In this document: piece by piece, positions 6,755-15,305 of the stretch
Layout of the letters: the number at the start of each line of letters is the position of its first letter
Numbering within the stretch: the stretch's first letter is position 1
Source: Streptomyces cyaneochromogenes
GTDB taxonomy: Bacteria > Actinomycetota > Actinomycetes > Streptomycetales > Streptomycetaceae
Assembly (NCBI RefSeq): GCF_003963535.1
Contig: NZ_CP034539.1
Coordinates: forward strand, 3,968,001-4,032,000
Length of the DNA stretch: 64,000 nt
Reading direction: 5' to 3'
Notes under the pieces: generated by a model
Databases searched by the model: none
Told to the model about the DNA's origin: nothing
Seen by the model: the letters and a program-made list of their open reading frames with translations, nothing else
Made by a program: the position numbers and the translations under genes

Positions 6755-7504
6755 TCAGCGTTGCAACTCCAGTGTGAGGACGGCCTTGGCGATTGACGTC
6801 ATGCGGTTGGGGCTGCAGCGGGACCTGCGGAAGATCCGCCAGGACTTCAGGCGGGCGACTCCGCGTTCGACGGGTGCGCGCGCTGCGGCCAGGGCACGGT
6901 TGCGAGTCTTCTCGGTGGGAGTCAGTTTCTTCAGGGGCCTGCGTTTGATGCCCGTAGTCAGCCACGGACCGGCGCCCTGGTAGGCGAGATCGGCCACGAT
7001 CGGAACGCCCTGGCGCTCGCAGATCCGGATGATCCGGTGGGTGCGGGCAGCGGTCAGGTCGTGGGTGCGGCCCGGCAGGGCGGGCGAGAGCCACAACAGC
7101 CGGCCGCCGGGATCGGTGACGACCTGCACGTTCACGCCGTGGCGCCGGTGTTTGTGGGAGTAGTCGGCCCGGCCGTCGCCGACCCGGTCGCACTCGGCGA
7201 GAGTGCCGTCGAGCAGGACGAAGTCGGGATCATGCTCGCGCAGCGTCTTCAGCAGACCCGGTGCACGGGCGGCGAGGAGGTCGACGACTGCGCTGGTGTA
7301 GGCATGCACGGTGGACTCGCTGATCCCGAACCCGGCAGCCATCTTCGCCAGAGTGATGTGCTCGCGCAGGTACACCAGTGCCACCATCGCTCGCTGGGAC
7401 GGACGGAGCTTGCAGCGCCGGTCGCCCTCACGGGTGACGATCAACATGGTGACCCACTCCACGAGTGCATGCGGCAGGTCAAGTGCGGCAGGATGGACGA
7501 CCAA
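6755..7504 (-). CDS. IS5-family transposase (DDE_Tnp_4 type)
   Basis: 249 residues from a TTG at 7504 (VVHPAALDLPHALVEW). An N-terminal helix-turn-helix (LAKMAAGFGISESTVHAY) is followed by a DDE nuclease core: VLLDGTLAECDR (first Asp), PGRTHDLTAAR, IVADLAYQGAG (second Asp), and RAPVERGVARLKSWRIF (Glu). The single reading frame and the length fit IS5-group elements of actinobacteria. It lies between the RHS toxin gene and the candidate immunity gene. No frameshift or stop is seen, so it may be active. I could not define matching terminal inverted repeats, so the element ends are not given. Confidence 0.9.
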   Translation of the reverse strand: MVVHPAALDLPHALVEWVTMLIVTREGDRRCKLRPSQRAMVALVYLREHITLAKMAAGFGISESTVHAYTSAVVDLLAARAPGLLKTLREHDPDFVLLDGTLAECDRVGDGRADYSHKHRRHGVNVQVVTDPGGRLLWLSPALPGRTHDLTAARTHRIIRICERQGVPIVADLAYQGAGPWLTTGIKRRPLKKLTPTEKTRNRALAAARAPVERGVARLKSWRIFRRSRCSPNRMTSIAKAVLTLELQR

Positions 7505-7566
7505 CGAGGCCCCCGAGCAACGTGATTGAGACGTCAGACATCTCGATCAACAGCCCGGGGGCCTCG
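7505..7566 (-). terminator. Long hairpin after the RHS gene
   Basis: CGAGGCCCCCG (7505-7515) pairs exactly with 7556-7566, and the interior is itself mostly self-complementary (around TGATTGAGACGT). The structure sits 50 bases past the RHS stop and abuts the transposase start. It could be the RHS terminator or part of an insertion-element end. Confidence 0.5.
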
Positions 7567-7617
7567 CTCGTTGCGCTGCACGGGCCGTCACCCGATCGGT
7601 GGCCACATCGAAGAAGC

Positions 7618-10600
7618 TCAGTCAGGAAGTCCCACGAATTTCTCAGTCCTCCGTGGTGAGATCACCCAAAGCTGAGCACCTTCGGGCAGCATGTCAGGCA
7701 AGGTACTTCGGCAAGTCCCACACGCCCCCGTCGGATAGTCAATATAGAGCACGGCCTTTCTGACACCTGGATTCATGCGCAAGAATGCTGCTGCATGCGT
7801 CTCCACGTGCTCTGCGTTGGCCCTGGTCCTACCCGGAAGATTCTTGAGGAGCCCGGACTGCCCGCCAGGACCACTGATCATCGGAAGCTGGTCGCCGCCG
7901 ACATCAAGAATCCCCACTGTGCGCCGCGGGTAGTCCTTCTGCAAATCCTTCAGGGACGGGCCGCAATTTGCATTGTGAACCAGGACCGGCGTCTCCCCCG
8001 CCAGCACATAGTACGTATGCAGGTCGTCAACCGTGAGGTTGTACGTACGAGCGTGCTTGGTGAAGGAACGGTTGGCGGTGACGATGACGGTGTCGCCCTC
8101 GTCGGTGAGCAGGGTCATGCCCGGCTTGAGGTCTCCCGCTTCGACCCAGCTTCGTTCCGATGGCGACCAGAACGGATGCTCGTACGTGGCCGTCAGTTTC
8201 TCGATGCCGTCCGCTGTTGCGATGGATAGCTCGTTGAAGAGCTTGTCGTCCTTGGTGACGATCAGGCGAGTTACCTTGCGCGGGCCGGTTTCCCCGGTTT
8301 CGGGGTCCGTGGCCAGTACTTCATCGCCGACCTCTACGTCCTCGATGTCCCTCGCGCTTTTGTCCGCCAACAGGACGTCAGTACCGGCGAGGAAACACTT
8401 GCAAGGAGCTGGGCCCTGCGACGTACGGCTCCGACCGAATCCGATGCCACCCCGCCCTGTCCCGCTTTCTGCGGCAACCAAGAGCCCGGACGCCATCGCG
8501 GCAGACATTGCGTAGCCAAGACCTGCTGGGCACTTCCTTCCCGCGGCCAGGCAGGCGTCGCCCTTCGCACCGTTTACTGTCACGGAGTTGGACGCGAAGG
8601 ACAAATCGGCACAGGATTCACGGCCGTAATAACAAAGCTCGTCTATCGTCTTGTAGAAAGCATTGATGTACTTGCTGACGTTTTTCCACTTGGCTTCGAC
8701 GTTGACTGTGGGGAATATCGAAATGTAGCCGTCCCCGTTGTAGTCGTACTGACTTGTTCCCTCGTCCCTCCAGTCCGTCGAGGGCCGTTCTCCGTCAGGG
8801 ACGTCACGTACACAGCCACCTGGCTTGGTGCACGTTGCTGTGCCCCCATGCGCGGCCTCCAGCACCAGTCCGGTCGGGTCGCTCTTGCTCACCGGGCTGT
8901 TGTTGCTGTAGGCGTACCCGTTCATCTGAAGCGGGTCCGCGATGTCGATGATCGGATCCGCCGAAAGGAAGCGGCCGGAGTTCTGGTCGTACTCGCGGGC
9001 GCCGATGTGGGTCAGGCCGGTGGCCGCGTCGTCGATGCCGACGCCCAGGTAGCTGCGCTTGTTGGGCCAGTTGGTCGGCTTGGTGCCCCGGATCTCGCCG
9101 TACGGCTTGAAGGCGCGGTGGGTGGCCGCCTGTCCGCTCGCCACGTCCACCGATGTGTTCGCGGTGCCCAAGTGGTCCGCGAGCAGGACGTTCAGCTTGT
9201 GGCCCGTCGTCGCGCCGTTGCTCGTGGTGCGGGTCACCACAGGTGCGCCGGGTTGGGCGTAGGAACGGGAGGCCTTGGTGATCGCCCCCGTGGCTCCCGT
9301 CGTCACCTCGGTCTCGCCCAGGTAGAGCGTCGAGCCCGACGGTGAGTTCTCCAGGATGCGGTTGCCGGCGGCGTCGTAGACGTACGTCGTCTTCTTGCCG
9401 TCGTCGGTGATCGTGTCGAGCCTGTTCTCGGACGTCCAGGTCAGGTTCTGCGTGGTGGCGGACAGGGAGCGGGTCTCGGTGTTGCCCACGGCGTCGTACG
9501 CGTAACTGCTGCCCTTGCCCGACGGGTTGGAGCTGATCCACTTCATCGTGTGCGGCTGCGCGGTGGTGCCGTAGCCGTACGTGTAGGTGACGTTCTTGGT
9601 CGCGTCCGCCGGGTCGTGTTCCGTCAGGGTTGCGCGGTTGCCCAACCAGTCGAAGGTGAACGACTGACGGTACGCCGTCGCGCCAGTGGCCACGATCGTC
9701 GCGTCGGGAGCTGTGGCCGCCAGGGTCGAAGACAGGGAAGCGTCCGGGCTCGACCTGTCGCTCGCCGTGTCTGGGGCATGGGCCACCGGGCCGGAGGAGT
9801 TCCGGTAGTCGGTGCGATAGCCCCACGTTGTGCCGTTCGACGCCTTGCAGCCGGTGGCGTTGCCGGCCGGGGTGATGTTCGACGTCCAGGCGTTCACCAG
9901 CTCGCCCATCACGTCGTACGTGAAGCACTGGGTGTCCCACGTGGCGCCCGAAGCCTCAGACAGCTTGCGGGCGTTCGACGTGATAGTGCCGGACGCGTCG
10001 TACGAGTAGTAGCTGTCGGTGATGCGGTGCGGGCCGGAGGTCTCGCGGTCGGTGACCGTGCGCTGGAGGCTGCCGGTGTGCGGGTCGACGAAGTTGGTGG
10101 TCCAGACCCGGTAGGGCTGGGAGCTGGACACCGCCCGCAGGACCTCGCCGTACGGCGAATAGGTGGCGTCGGACGTGTACCAGGCAAGGCCGGAGGTCGA
10201 CTCGGCCAGGCCGTCCCCGTTGTAGCGAGTGACGACCTTCTCCTTCGCCAGTCCGCCCACGGCAGGCAAGGTGACCGACTGCGGCTTGCCGGTCTGGGTG
10301 TAGGCGTACGCGTACGCGTAGGTGCCCGCCAGGCCCGCTGTCAGCGTGTTCGACGGGATCACCGTCTCACTGCCCGTGGGCCGGTAGTCGGTGTCGTAGC
10401 CGGTGACCCGGTTGATGTAGTCACCGCCCGGCGTGTGCCGGGTCGAGGCGACCGGCTGGCCCAGCGCGCCCGGCAGGCTGTCGTACGTGAACGACCTGAC
10501 CGGGGCGGCGGTTGCCGAGCCCTCACGGACGAGCGTGACCCGGCCGAGCTCGTCGTAGTCCGTGTACGTCGTCCGCGACTTGGCGTCCGTCACCTTGACC

Positions 10601-13600
10601 GGGCGGTCGGCGTCGTCGTACCAGGTCTCCGTCTTGCCTGTGTCCGGGTCGGTGGTCGACGTCACGCGACCCCGGGCGTCGTACGTGTAGGTCCAGGCGT
10701 TGCCCGCCGGGTCGGTGACCTTGGTCCGGTAGCCGCGGGCGTCGTACTCGTACGTCGTCTTGCGGCCGCTGCTCTCGGAGGTGGCGGAGTCCCAGTTGCT
10801 CTTGGTGGCGTTGTCCTTGTAGTGGCGGATCGCGGTGACCCGGCCCAGTGCGTCGGTGTATGTGCGGGTCTGAGGGGCGGTCGAACCCGCCGGGTCCGTG
10901 AAGGCGCTGGTGTCGTCGTAGAAGGTGTACGAGAGGTAATCGGCCCTATAGGTGTCGCCGTGGTACGTCAGCTGGATCGACGGCCGTTCCAGACCGTCAT
11001 AGATGTGCTGGACCCGGCTCGGGATCAGCGCTTTCGATCTCGGCGCGAACAACTCGGCCGCCGGCTCGCCCTTCGCGAGGTAGCCGCTCGTCTGCTCAAC
11101 GACCAGGCCGTGGTCGTCGTACTTCGTGTCGGTGATGATCCGGCCGGGCCCGTGTGCCTCGGACTGGGTCTGGACCTGGCGCATCAGACCGTCGTAGATC
11201 GCCACCTGACGGCTGTACGTACCGTCGTCCTTCAGCGTCTTCATGGTGACGGCGGCGGGCCTGGTCTCGGCGGAGGTGGCCACCGCGCCCTGGTACGCGA
11301 TCTCCACGTCCGGGGACTTGCCGCCCGAGGAACGCGACGGCGACCAGCCCTTCACCAGGCGGCCGAGGGCGTCGTACTCGTTGCGCGTGACCCGGCCGTT
11401 GGCGTCGGTGACCGTCAGGGCCAGGCTGCGGCCCGGGTCGTAGGTCGTGGTGACGGCGTGGCCCATGGCGTTGATCGTCTTCACCGAGGTGACCGGTCCG
11501 CCCGCGTCCGCAGGCGTGTACTCCGTCCTGGTGGTGCCGGCGCCCGGCTTGGTGACGGTGCGGATGCGGCCCAGCGGGTCGTAGGTGGTCTTGGTGACGA
11601 CCGAGTACGAGGTTCCTGCGCCGTTGATCCCGGCAGCGGAGGTGACCCGCCCCTTCGTCGGTGTCTGACCGACCTCCAGGTCGTCGTAGCTGTTCTGCAC
11701 CGCATTGATGAGCTTGGTCGCCGGGTCCGCCGTGTCGTGGGCGGCACAGGACGTGCCCGTACTGCGCCGCTCCTTCGGCAGACCGATCAGCCACGCGGAG
11801 GTGTTGTGCACATACGACGTCTTGGTGCAGGTCTGGTCGGAGAGGGTCTCGCCGCTGCCGTTCGGCTTGACCACGGCCCTCTCCACCTGGACCGGCAGGC
11901 CGTAGGTGCCGTCGACCGTCGTCAGCGTCCGGACGGCCCGCCAGCTGTCGTCGACCTTCTGGATCTCCTCCGTACGCTCGACCCCGACGCGGTGCGCGAG
12001 CAACGGATCCATGTCCGTGCCGTTCTCGGCCTCCCGCGGGCGGGACGCGGTCTGCTTCGACCAGGGGAAGTTGAGCGTGCGCTTGTGGATCCGCTTGTCG
12101 GCGTCCCGGTAGGTGATGGTCTCCGCCGTCATGCCCGCGTACTGCGGTGCGTCGTCGGCGAGCAGCGTGTGCTTGTCTTCGGAGTCCTTGACCGCCCCGC
12201 CCACGCCCTGGAAGTACCGGGTCTCGGAGTATGACTGCGCCTGCGGGAAGTTCAGCTGGTTGGTGGTTCTACTGCCCTTGGTGACGGCCACCTGGCGGTA
12301 GCCGCGCCAGACGCTGTGCGTGCGCAGGGACGGGCGGGTGAACTCGTCGTCGCTCTTGGCCCAGGCGGGTTCCGAGTACGCGTATGTCGTGTGGACGGGC
12401 TTGCCGTGCGAGGTGACCTTGTCGGTCTCGGTCACGGAGTCGACGACGTACTTGTTGAACCAGGACTTCGCGGGCGTCTTCTCGTCGCCGTCGGGCGACC
12501 AGCGGACGGGGTAACAGGTGCCGTTCCGCTCGCCCTTGTCCTCGGACGGCTCGGTGGCGCAGCCTCCCGTGTACTCGACCTCGATGTCGCCGCCGTACTC
12601 CGTGGCGACCGTGCCGATACGCGGGCGCGTGAACGCGGGGCGCTGATCGTTCGGGCCGCTCGGCACCAGGTTCGGCAGCTGACGGTCCTTCAAGCGGTCG
12701 TGCAGGGGCGAGGTGGGGCCGACCGAGTACTCGGCGAAGCTGACGCCGTCCTTGTGCTGGAGGGTGCCGGTGGTGTCGCCGGGGGCGAAGCCGCGACGGG
12801 TGATCGAGTTGAGCCACAGGCCGGGGGCCGTGTCGTACCAGTCCTCGGGGAAGGACTGGTGGAGCTGGTACGTGTCCACCTTGCCAAGGCCGGTCTGGCC
12901 GGCGCGGGCGGCCTTCGTCGTCACCGTGTCCAGGCGCATCTGCGTCCAGAAGGACGGGAACGACGGGCACAGCTTCGAGGTGGACTTGCAGTTGAGGTTG
13001 CCGGGAGTGTCCCACCAGGGGCGGTACGCGCCCGGGTCGTCCGTCTTGGCGAAGTTGGCGGGGTCGCAGGCCGTCTCGGACTTCAGGCAGCGCTGCTTGA
13101 CGCCGAACTCGACGGTGGCGGACGGCTTGGTCAGGTCGGTTGGACGCATGCCGTACTCGATCGACGTCGGGTAGGCGTAACGGTCGTACTGTTCGGGAGT
13201 CTTGAACCTCTTCTTGACGGCATTGTGGTTCGTCTCCTGCTTCCAGTTGACGACCATCGTGTTGCCGTGCACGTCGACGACCTTGTCCAGGCCCCAGCGC
13301 CAGGCCTGCTTCTTGCCGGCGCCGCAGCGGGAGTCGGCGAAGGCGGTGGCGTGGCAGGGTTCGCCGGGGTGGTTGCCGAAGACGGGGACCGTGGAAACGG
13401 AACTCGTGTCGGCGTGGCCGCCGCCGACCTGGTTGAGACCGAAGTAGTACTTGGTGCCGTCCCGGGTCGTGACGATCCAGTACTCGCCGTCGTTGTCGCC
13501 GTTGGCTCCGCCCGTCCGGCGCTCCACGCGGATTCCGTCGTCGCTCTGGGGGCGGTAGATCTCGGTGTCGGTCTCGGGATTGCTGCCCGCGGCCGCGTCC

Positions 13601-13638
13601 CGCACCAGCTCTACGCTCCGGCCAGCCAGGGACATCAC
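7618..13638 (-). CDS. RHS-repeat polymorphic toxin with HINT domain and DddA-like deaminase tip, 5'-truncated
   Basis: 2006 residues. The order is: an N-terminal part starting inside the usual sequence (MSLAGRSVELVRD, then RDGTKYYFGLN); many YD/RHS repeats (for example TYTYDARGRVTSTTDPDTGK) to about residue 1500; the RHS core (GREYDQ-type segment GAREYDQNSGRFLSADPI, about 1526-1595); a linker; a HINT domain (CFLAGTDVLLADK about 1746 to LAGETPVLVHN about 1887); then a 119-residue toxin. The toxin has HVE (His1944, Glu1946) and CGTC (Cys1973, Cys1976), the zinc/catalytic pattern of cytidine deaminases, arranged as in DddA (HVE...FMR...CxxC...LLPE). Homologues begin with a signal peptide and about 200 more residues, which are missing here. 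No credible ribosome site precedes 13638. The HINT is expected to release the toxin by self-cleavage after Asn. Confidence 0.9.
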   Translation of the reverse strand: MMSLAGRSVELVRDAAAGSNPETDTEIYRPQSDDGIRVERRTGGANGDNDGEYWIVTTRDGTKYYFGLNQVGGGHADTSSVSTVPVFGNHPGEPCHATAFADSRCGAGKKQAWRWGLDKVVDVHGNTMVVNWKQETNHNAVKKRFKTPEQYDRYAYPTSIEYGMRPTDLTKPSATVEFGVKQRCLKSETACDPANFAKTDDPGAYRPWWDTPGNLNCKSTSKLCPSFPSFWTQMRLDTVTTKAARAGQTGLGKVDTYQLHQSFPEDWYDTAPGLWLNSITRRGFAPGDTTGTLQHKDGVSFAEYSVGPTSPLHDRLKDRQLPNLVPSGPNDQRPAFTRPRIGTVATEYGGDIEVEYTGGCATEPSEDKGERNGTCYPVRWSPDGDEKTPAKSWFNKYVVDSVTETDKVTSHGKPVHTTYAYSEPAWAKSDDEFTRPSLRTHSVWRGYRQVAVTKGSRTTNQLNFPQAQSYSETRYFQGVGGAVKDSEDKHTLLADDAPQYAGMTAETITYRDADKRIHKRTLNFPWSKQTASRPREAENGTDMDPLLAHRVGVERTEEIQKVDDSWRAVRTLTTVDGTYGLPVQVERAVVKPNGSGETLSDQTCTKTSYVHNTSAWLIGLPKERRSTGTSCAAHDTADPATKLINAVQNSYDDLEVGQTPTKGRVTSAAGINGAGTSYSVVTKTTYDPLGRIRTVTKPGAGTTRTEYTPADAGGPVTSVKTINAMGHAVTTTYDPGRSLALTVTDANGRVTRNEYDALGRLVKGWSPSRSSGGKSPDVEIAYQGAVATSAETRPAAVTMKTLKDDGTYSRQVAIYDGLMRQVQTQSEAHGPGRIITDTKYDDHGLVVEQTSGYLAKGEPAAELFAPRSKALIPSRVQHIYDGLERPSIQLTYHGDTYRADYLSYTFYDDTSAFTDPAGSTAPQTRTYTDALGRVTAIRHYKDNATKSNWDSATSESSGRKTTYEYDARGYRTKVTDPAGNAWTYTYDARGRVTSTTDPDTGKTETWYDDADRPVKVTDAKSRTTYTDYDELGRVTLVREGSATAAPVRSFTYDSLPGALGQPVASTRHTPGGDYINRVTGYDTDYRPTGSETVIPSNTLTAGLAGTYAYAYAYTQTGKPQSVTLPAVGGLAKEKVVTRYNGDGLAESTSGLAWYTSDATYSPYGEVLRAVSSSQPYRVWTTNFVDPHTGSLQRTVTDRETSGPHRITDSYYSYDASGTITSNARKLSEASGATWDTQCFTYDVMGELVNAWTSNITPAGNATGCKASNGTTWGYRTDYRNSSGPVAHAPDTASDRSSPDASLSSTLAATAPDATIVATGATAYRQSFTFDWLGNRATLTEHDPADATKNVTYTYGYGTTAQPHTMKWISSNPSGKGSSYAYDAVGNTETRSLSATTQNLTWTSENRLDTITDDGKKTTYVYDAAGNRILENSPSGSTLYLGETEVTTGATGAITKASRSYAQPGAPVVTRTTSNGATTGHKLNVLLADHLGTANTSVDVASGQAATHRAFKPYGEIRGTKPTNWPNKRSYLGVGIDDAATGLTHIGAREYDQNSGRFLSADPIIDIADPLQMNGYAYSNNSPVSKSDPTGLVLEAAHGGTATCTKPGGCVRDVPDGERPSTDWRDEGTSQYDYNGDGYISIFPTVNVEAKWKNVSKYINAFYKTIDELCYYGRESCADLSFASNSVTVNGAKGDACLAAGRKCPAGLGYAMSAAMASGLLVAAESGTGRGGIGFGRSRTSQGPAPCKCFLAGTDVLLADKSARDIEDVEVGDEVLATDPETGETGPRKVTRLIVTKDDKLFNELSIATADGIEKLTATYEHPFWSPSERSWVEAGDLKPGMTLLTDEGDTVIVTANRSFTKHARTYNLTVDDLHTYYVLAGETPVLVHNANCGPSLKDLQKDYPRRTVGILDVGGDQLPMISGPGGQSGLLKNLPGRTRANAEHVETHAAAFLRMNPGVRKAVLYIDYPTGACGTCRSTLPDMLPEGAQLWVISPRRTEKFVGLPD
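7991..8016. repeat. HINT-end repeat, copy 2 (RHS gene)
   Basis: Identical to 2720-2745 over 26 bases. It encodes the junction between HINT and toxin tip in the RHS gene, so it is positioned for exchange of toxin tips with the orphan cassette. Confidence 0.85.
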
Positions 13639-13789
13639 CGCGCGCAGAACGGGGCCAGGAACCGCTGAAGAGGCGCGAGCCTTGCTTTCCCGGGCGGGAA
13701 CGGAAGTTCATTCGTCGAATGCGTGACCATTGCGTGGAGTGCTCGTTAGGTGCGGTGAGAGGATCTTCGCACCGGGGGGAGGCTGTCGA

Positions 13790-15247
13790 ATGAGCGGGAA
13801 GTTCCGGCCACGGCCCGGTTTCGTGGTGCAGGCCTACAAGTTCGCGCTGGACCCAAACACCGCGCAGGAGCGGGCGTTGCGCTCGCACTGCGGCGCCGCC
13901 CGCGCCGCCTACAACTGGGCCGTGTCCTGGGTGACCGCCTCGTGGTGGCAGCGCAAAGCCGAAGCCTCCTATGGCCTGGGCGAGGAGGGGCTCACCTCGT
14001 GGCGTCCGTGGTCGCTGCCCGCGCTGCGCAGGGAGTTCAACAGGGTCAAGATCACCGATCCCAGGTTCGCCGACTGGTGGGAGGAGAACTCCAAGGAGGC
14101 CTACAACACCGGGCTGGCGAATGCGGCCGCCGCGTTCGACAACTACGCCAATTCCAAACAGGGCAAGCGCAAAGGCCCCAAAGTGGGTGTCCCACGCCGG
14201 AAAGTGAAACGGAAGGCACGACTGGCCTGCCGGTTCACCACCGGGACGATCCGCGTCGAGTTGGACGGTCGGCACGCCACCCTGCCCCGGCTGGGCACGA
14301 TCCGCACCCACGAACCCACAGTCAAGCTCCTGGCCCGCCTCCAGGACGGCACAGCCCGCATCCTGTCCGCGACCATCCGGCATGAACGCGGACGCTGGTT
14401 CGTCTCCTTCCAGGTCGAGGCTGCACGCGAGATCACCCCCGTTGCCCGGCCCGATGGGGCCGTCGGCATCGACCTGGGCATCAAGCACCTCGCGGTCCTG
14501 GCCGACAGAACCGGTGAGATCCGCTACGAGCCCAACCCACAGCATCTGGACGGCTCCCTCAAGCTGCTGCGGTTCCATTCTCGCCGCGTCTCCCGACGGC
14601 AGGGACCGGACCGCAACAAAGGCATCCAACCTTCCAAGCGATGGATCAAGGCCAATACCGAGCGCAACAAGGTGCACCACCGGGTGGCGAACCTGCGCAC
14701 GGACGCCCTCCACAAACTCACCACCCGTATCAGGGCCGAGTACGGCACCGTGGTGGTGGAAGACCTCAGCGTCGCCGGAATGCTCAAGAACAGCCGCCTT
14801 GCACGCAAGGTCGCCGATGCCGGGTTCGGGGAGATCCGGCGCCAGCTCACATACAAGGGCCAACGGAACGCCTGCCGCACCATCGTGGCGGACCGCTGGT
14901 ACCCCTCCTCCAAGACCTGCTCGGCGTGCGGCGCGGTGAAAGCCAAGCTGCCGCTGCACGTCCGAGTCTTCACCTGCGATGTCTGCGGCCTGGTCATGGA
15001 CCGGGACGAGAACGCAGCCCGCAACCTCGCCGCTCTCACCGCGGCCGTAACAACTGGTACCGGAGTGGCCGGAGACCAGGACACGCCCTGCGTGTCGAAG
15101 CCTCGTGGAGCCGACCGTAAGACCCGCCGCCAACGCCCCGACCGGAACACCGGCCGAGGCGGGCGGGCAGGTGGCGCAACCCTGCCGCACCAGCGACAGA
15201 CGGAAGCGAGAGACCGTCGTCAAGCCGAAGCCCTCGTGCTTTGGTGA
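13790..15247 (+). CDS. tnpB: TnpB RNA-guided nuclease of IS605/IS1341 type
   Basis: 485 residues from the ATG at 13790, which has GGGGGGAGG upstream; an in-frame GTG/ATG at 13730 lacks a ribosome site. N-terminal OrfB helix-turn-helix (VVQAYKFALDPN, GAARAAYNWAVSW). The split RuvC site appears complete: GIDLGIKHLAVL (first Asp, about 227), TVVVEDLSVAGM (Glu, about 324), and DRDENAARNL (Asp, about 405). A zinc ribbon CSACG...CDVCG lies between the last two. TnpB proteins cut DNA guided by an RNA made from the right end of the element. The C-terminus after NLAAL is an arginine-rich tail overlapping the expected guide-RNA region. It has interrupted or replaced the 5' ends of both neighbours. Confidence 0.93.
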   Translation: MSGKFRPRPGFVVQAYKFALDPNTAQERALRSHCGAARAAYNWAVSWVTASWWQRKAEASYGLGEEGLTSWRPWSLPALRREFNRVKITDPRFADWWEENSKEAYNTGLANAAAAFDNYANSKQGKRKGPKVGVPRRKVKRKARLACRFTTGTIRVELDGRHATLPRLGTIRTHEPTVKLLARLQDGTARILSATIRHERGRWFVSFQVEAAREITPVARPDGAVGIDLGIKHLAVLADRTGEIRYEPNPQHLDGSLKLLRFHSRRVSRRQGPDRNKGIQPSKRWIKANTERNKVHHRVANLRTDALHKLTTRIRAEYGTVVVEDLSVAGMLKNSRLARKVADAGFGEIRRQLTYKGQRNACRTIVADRWYPSSKTCSACGAVKAKLPLHVRVFTCDVCGLVMDRDENAARNLAALTAAVTTGTGVAGDQDTPCVSKPRGADRKTRRQRPDRNTGRGGRAGGATLPHQRQTEARDRRQAEALVLW

Positions 15248-15259
15248 CGTCACGGACCT

Positions 15260-15305
15260 TCCCATCCGAAAGGATGGGACTGCTGAAAGCTACTGAATCT
15301 TTCAG
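15260..15305 (+). repeat. Right-end hairpins of the TnpB element (possible guide-RNA scaffold)
   Basis: TCCCATCC-GAAA-GGATGGGA forms an 8-bp stem with a tetraloop (15260-15279), followed by CTGAAAG...CTTTCAG, a 7-bp stem with a nine-base loop (15283-15305). In this family the guide RNA ends at the element edge, so the guide would be read from the flanking bases after about 15305. Confidence 0.55.

Larger units (their letters stand above)
13700..15305 (+). mobile_element. TnpB-only (IS605/IS1341-type) element, approximate ends
   Basis: The element carries a single tnpB gene. A small palindrome (CATTCGTCGAATG, 13710-13722) before the gene and two hairpins after it (15260-15279, 15283-15305) resemble the subterminal structures of the IS200/IS605 family, which has no inverted terminal repeats. 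The ends are estimated from where the flanking RHS and DNRLRE coding sequences lose homology to their families. No tnpA transposase is present, so movement would need help in trans. Confidence 0.6.

Noticed and set aside
9550..12234. 894-codon open frame on the plus strand inside the RHS gene
   Set aside because: It is the antisense shadow of a clearly homologous RHS coding sequence; its product is Arg/Val/Gly-rich without any motif.
13730..13789. Longer TnpB start at 13730
   Set aside because: It has no ribosome site and adds non-conserved residues; the ATG at 13790 has a strong GGGGGGAGG upstream.
12269..15265. 998-codon minus-strand frame across the RHS start and tnpB
   Set aside because: It runs antisense through tnpB and out of frame through RHS; both real genes have family motifs, this frame has none.
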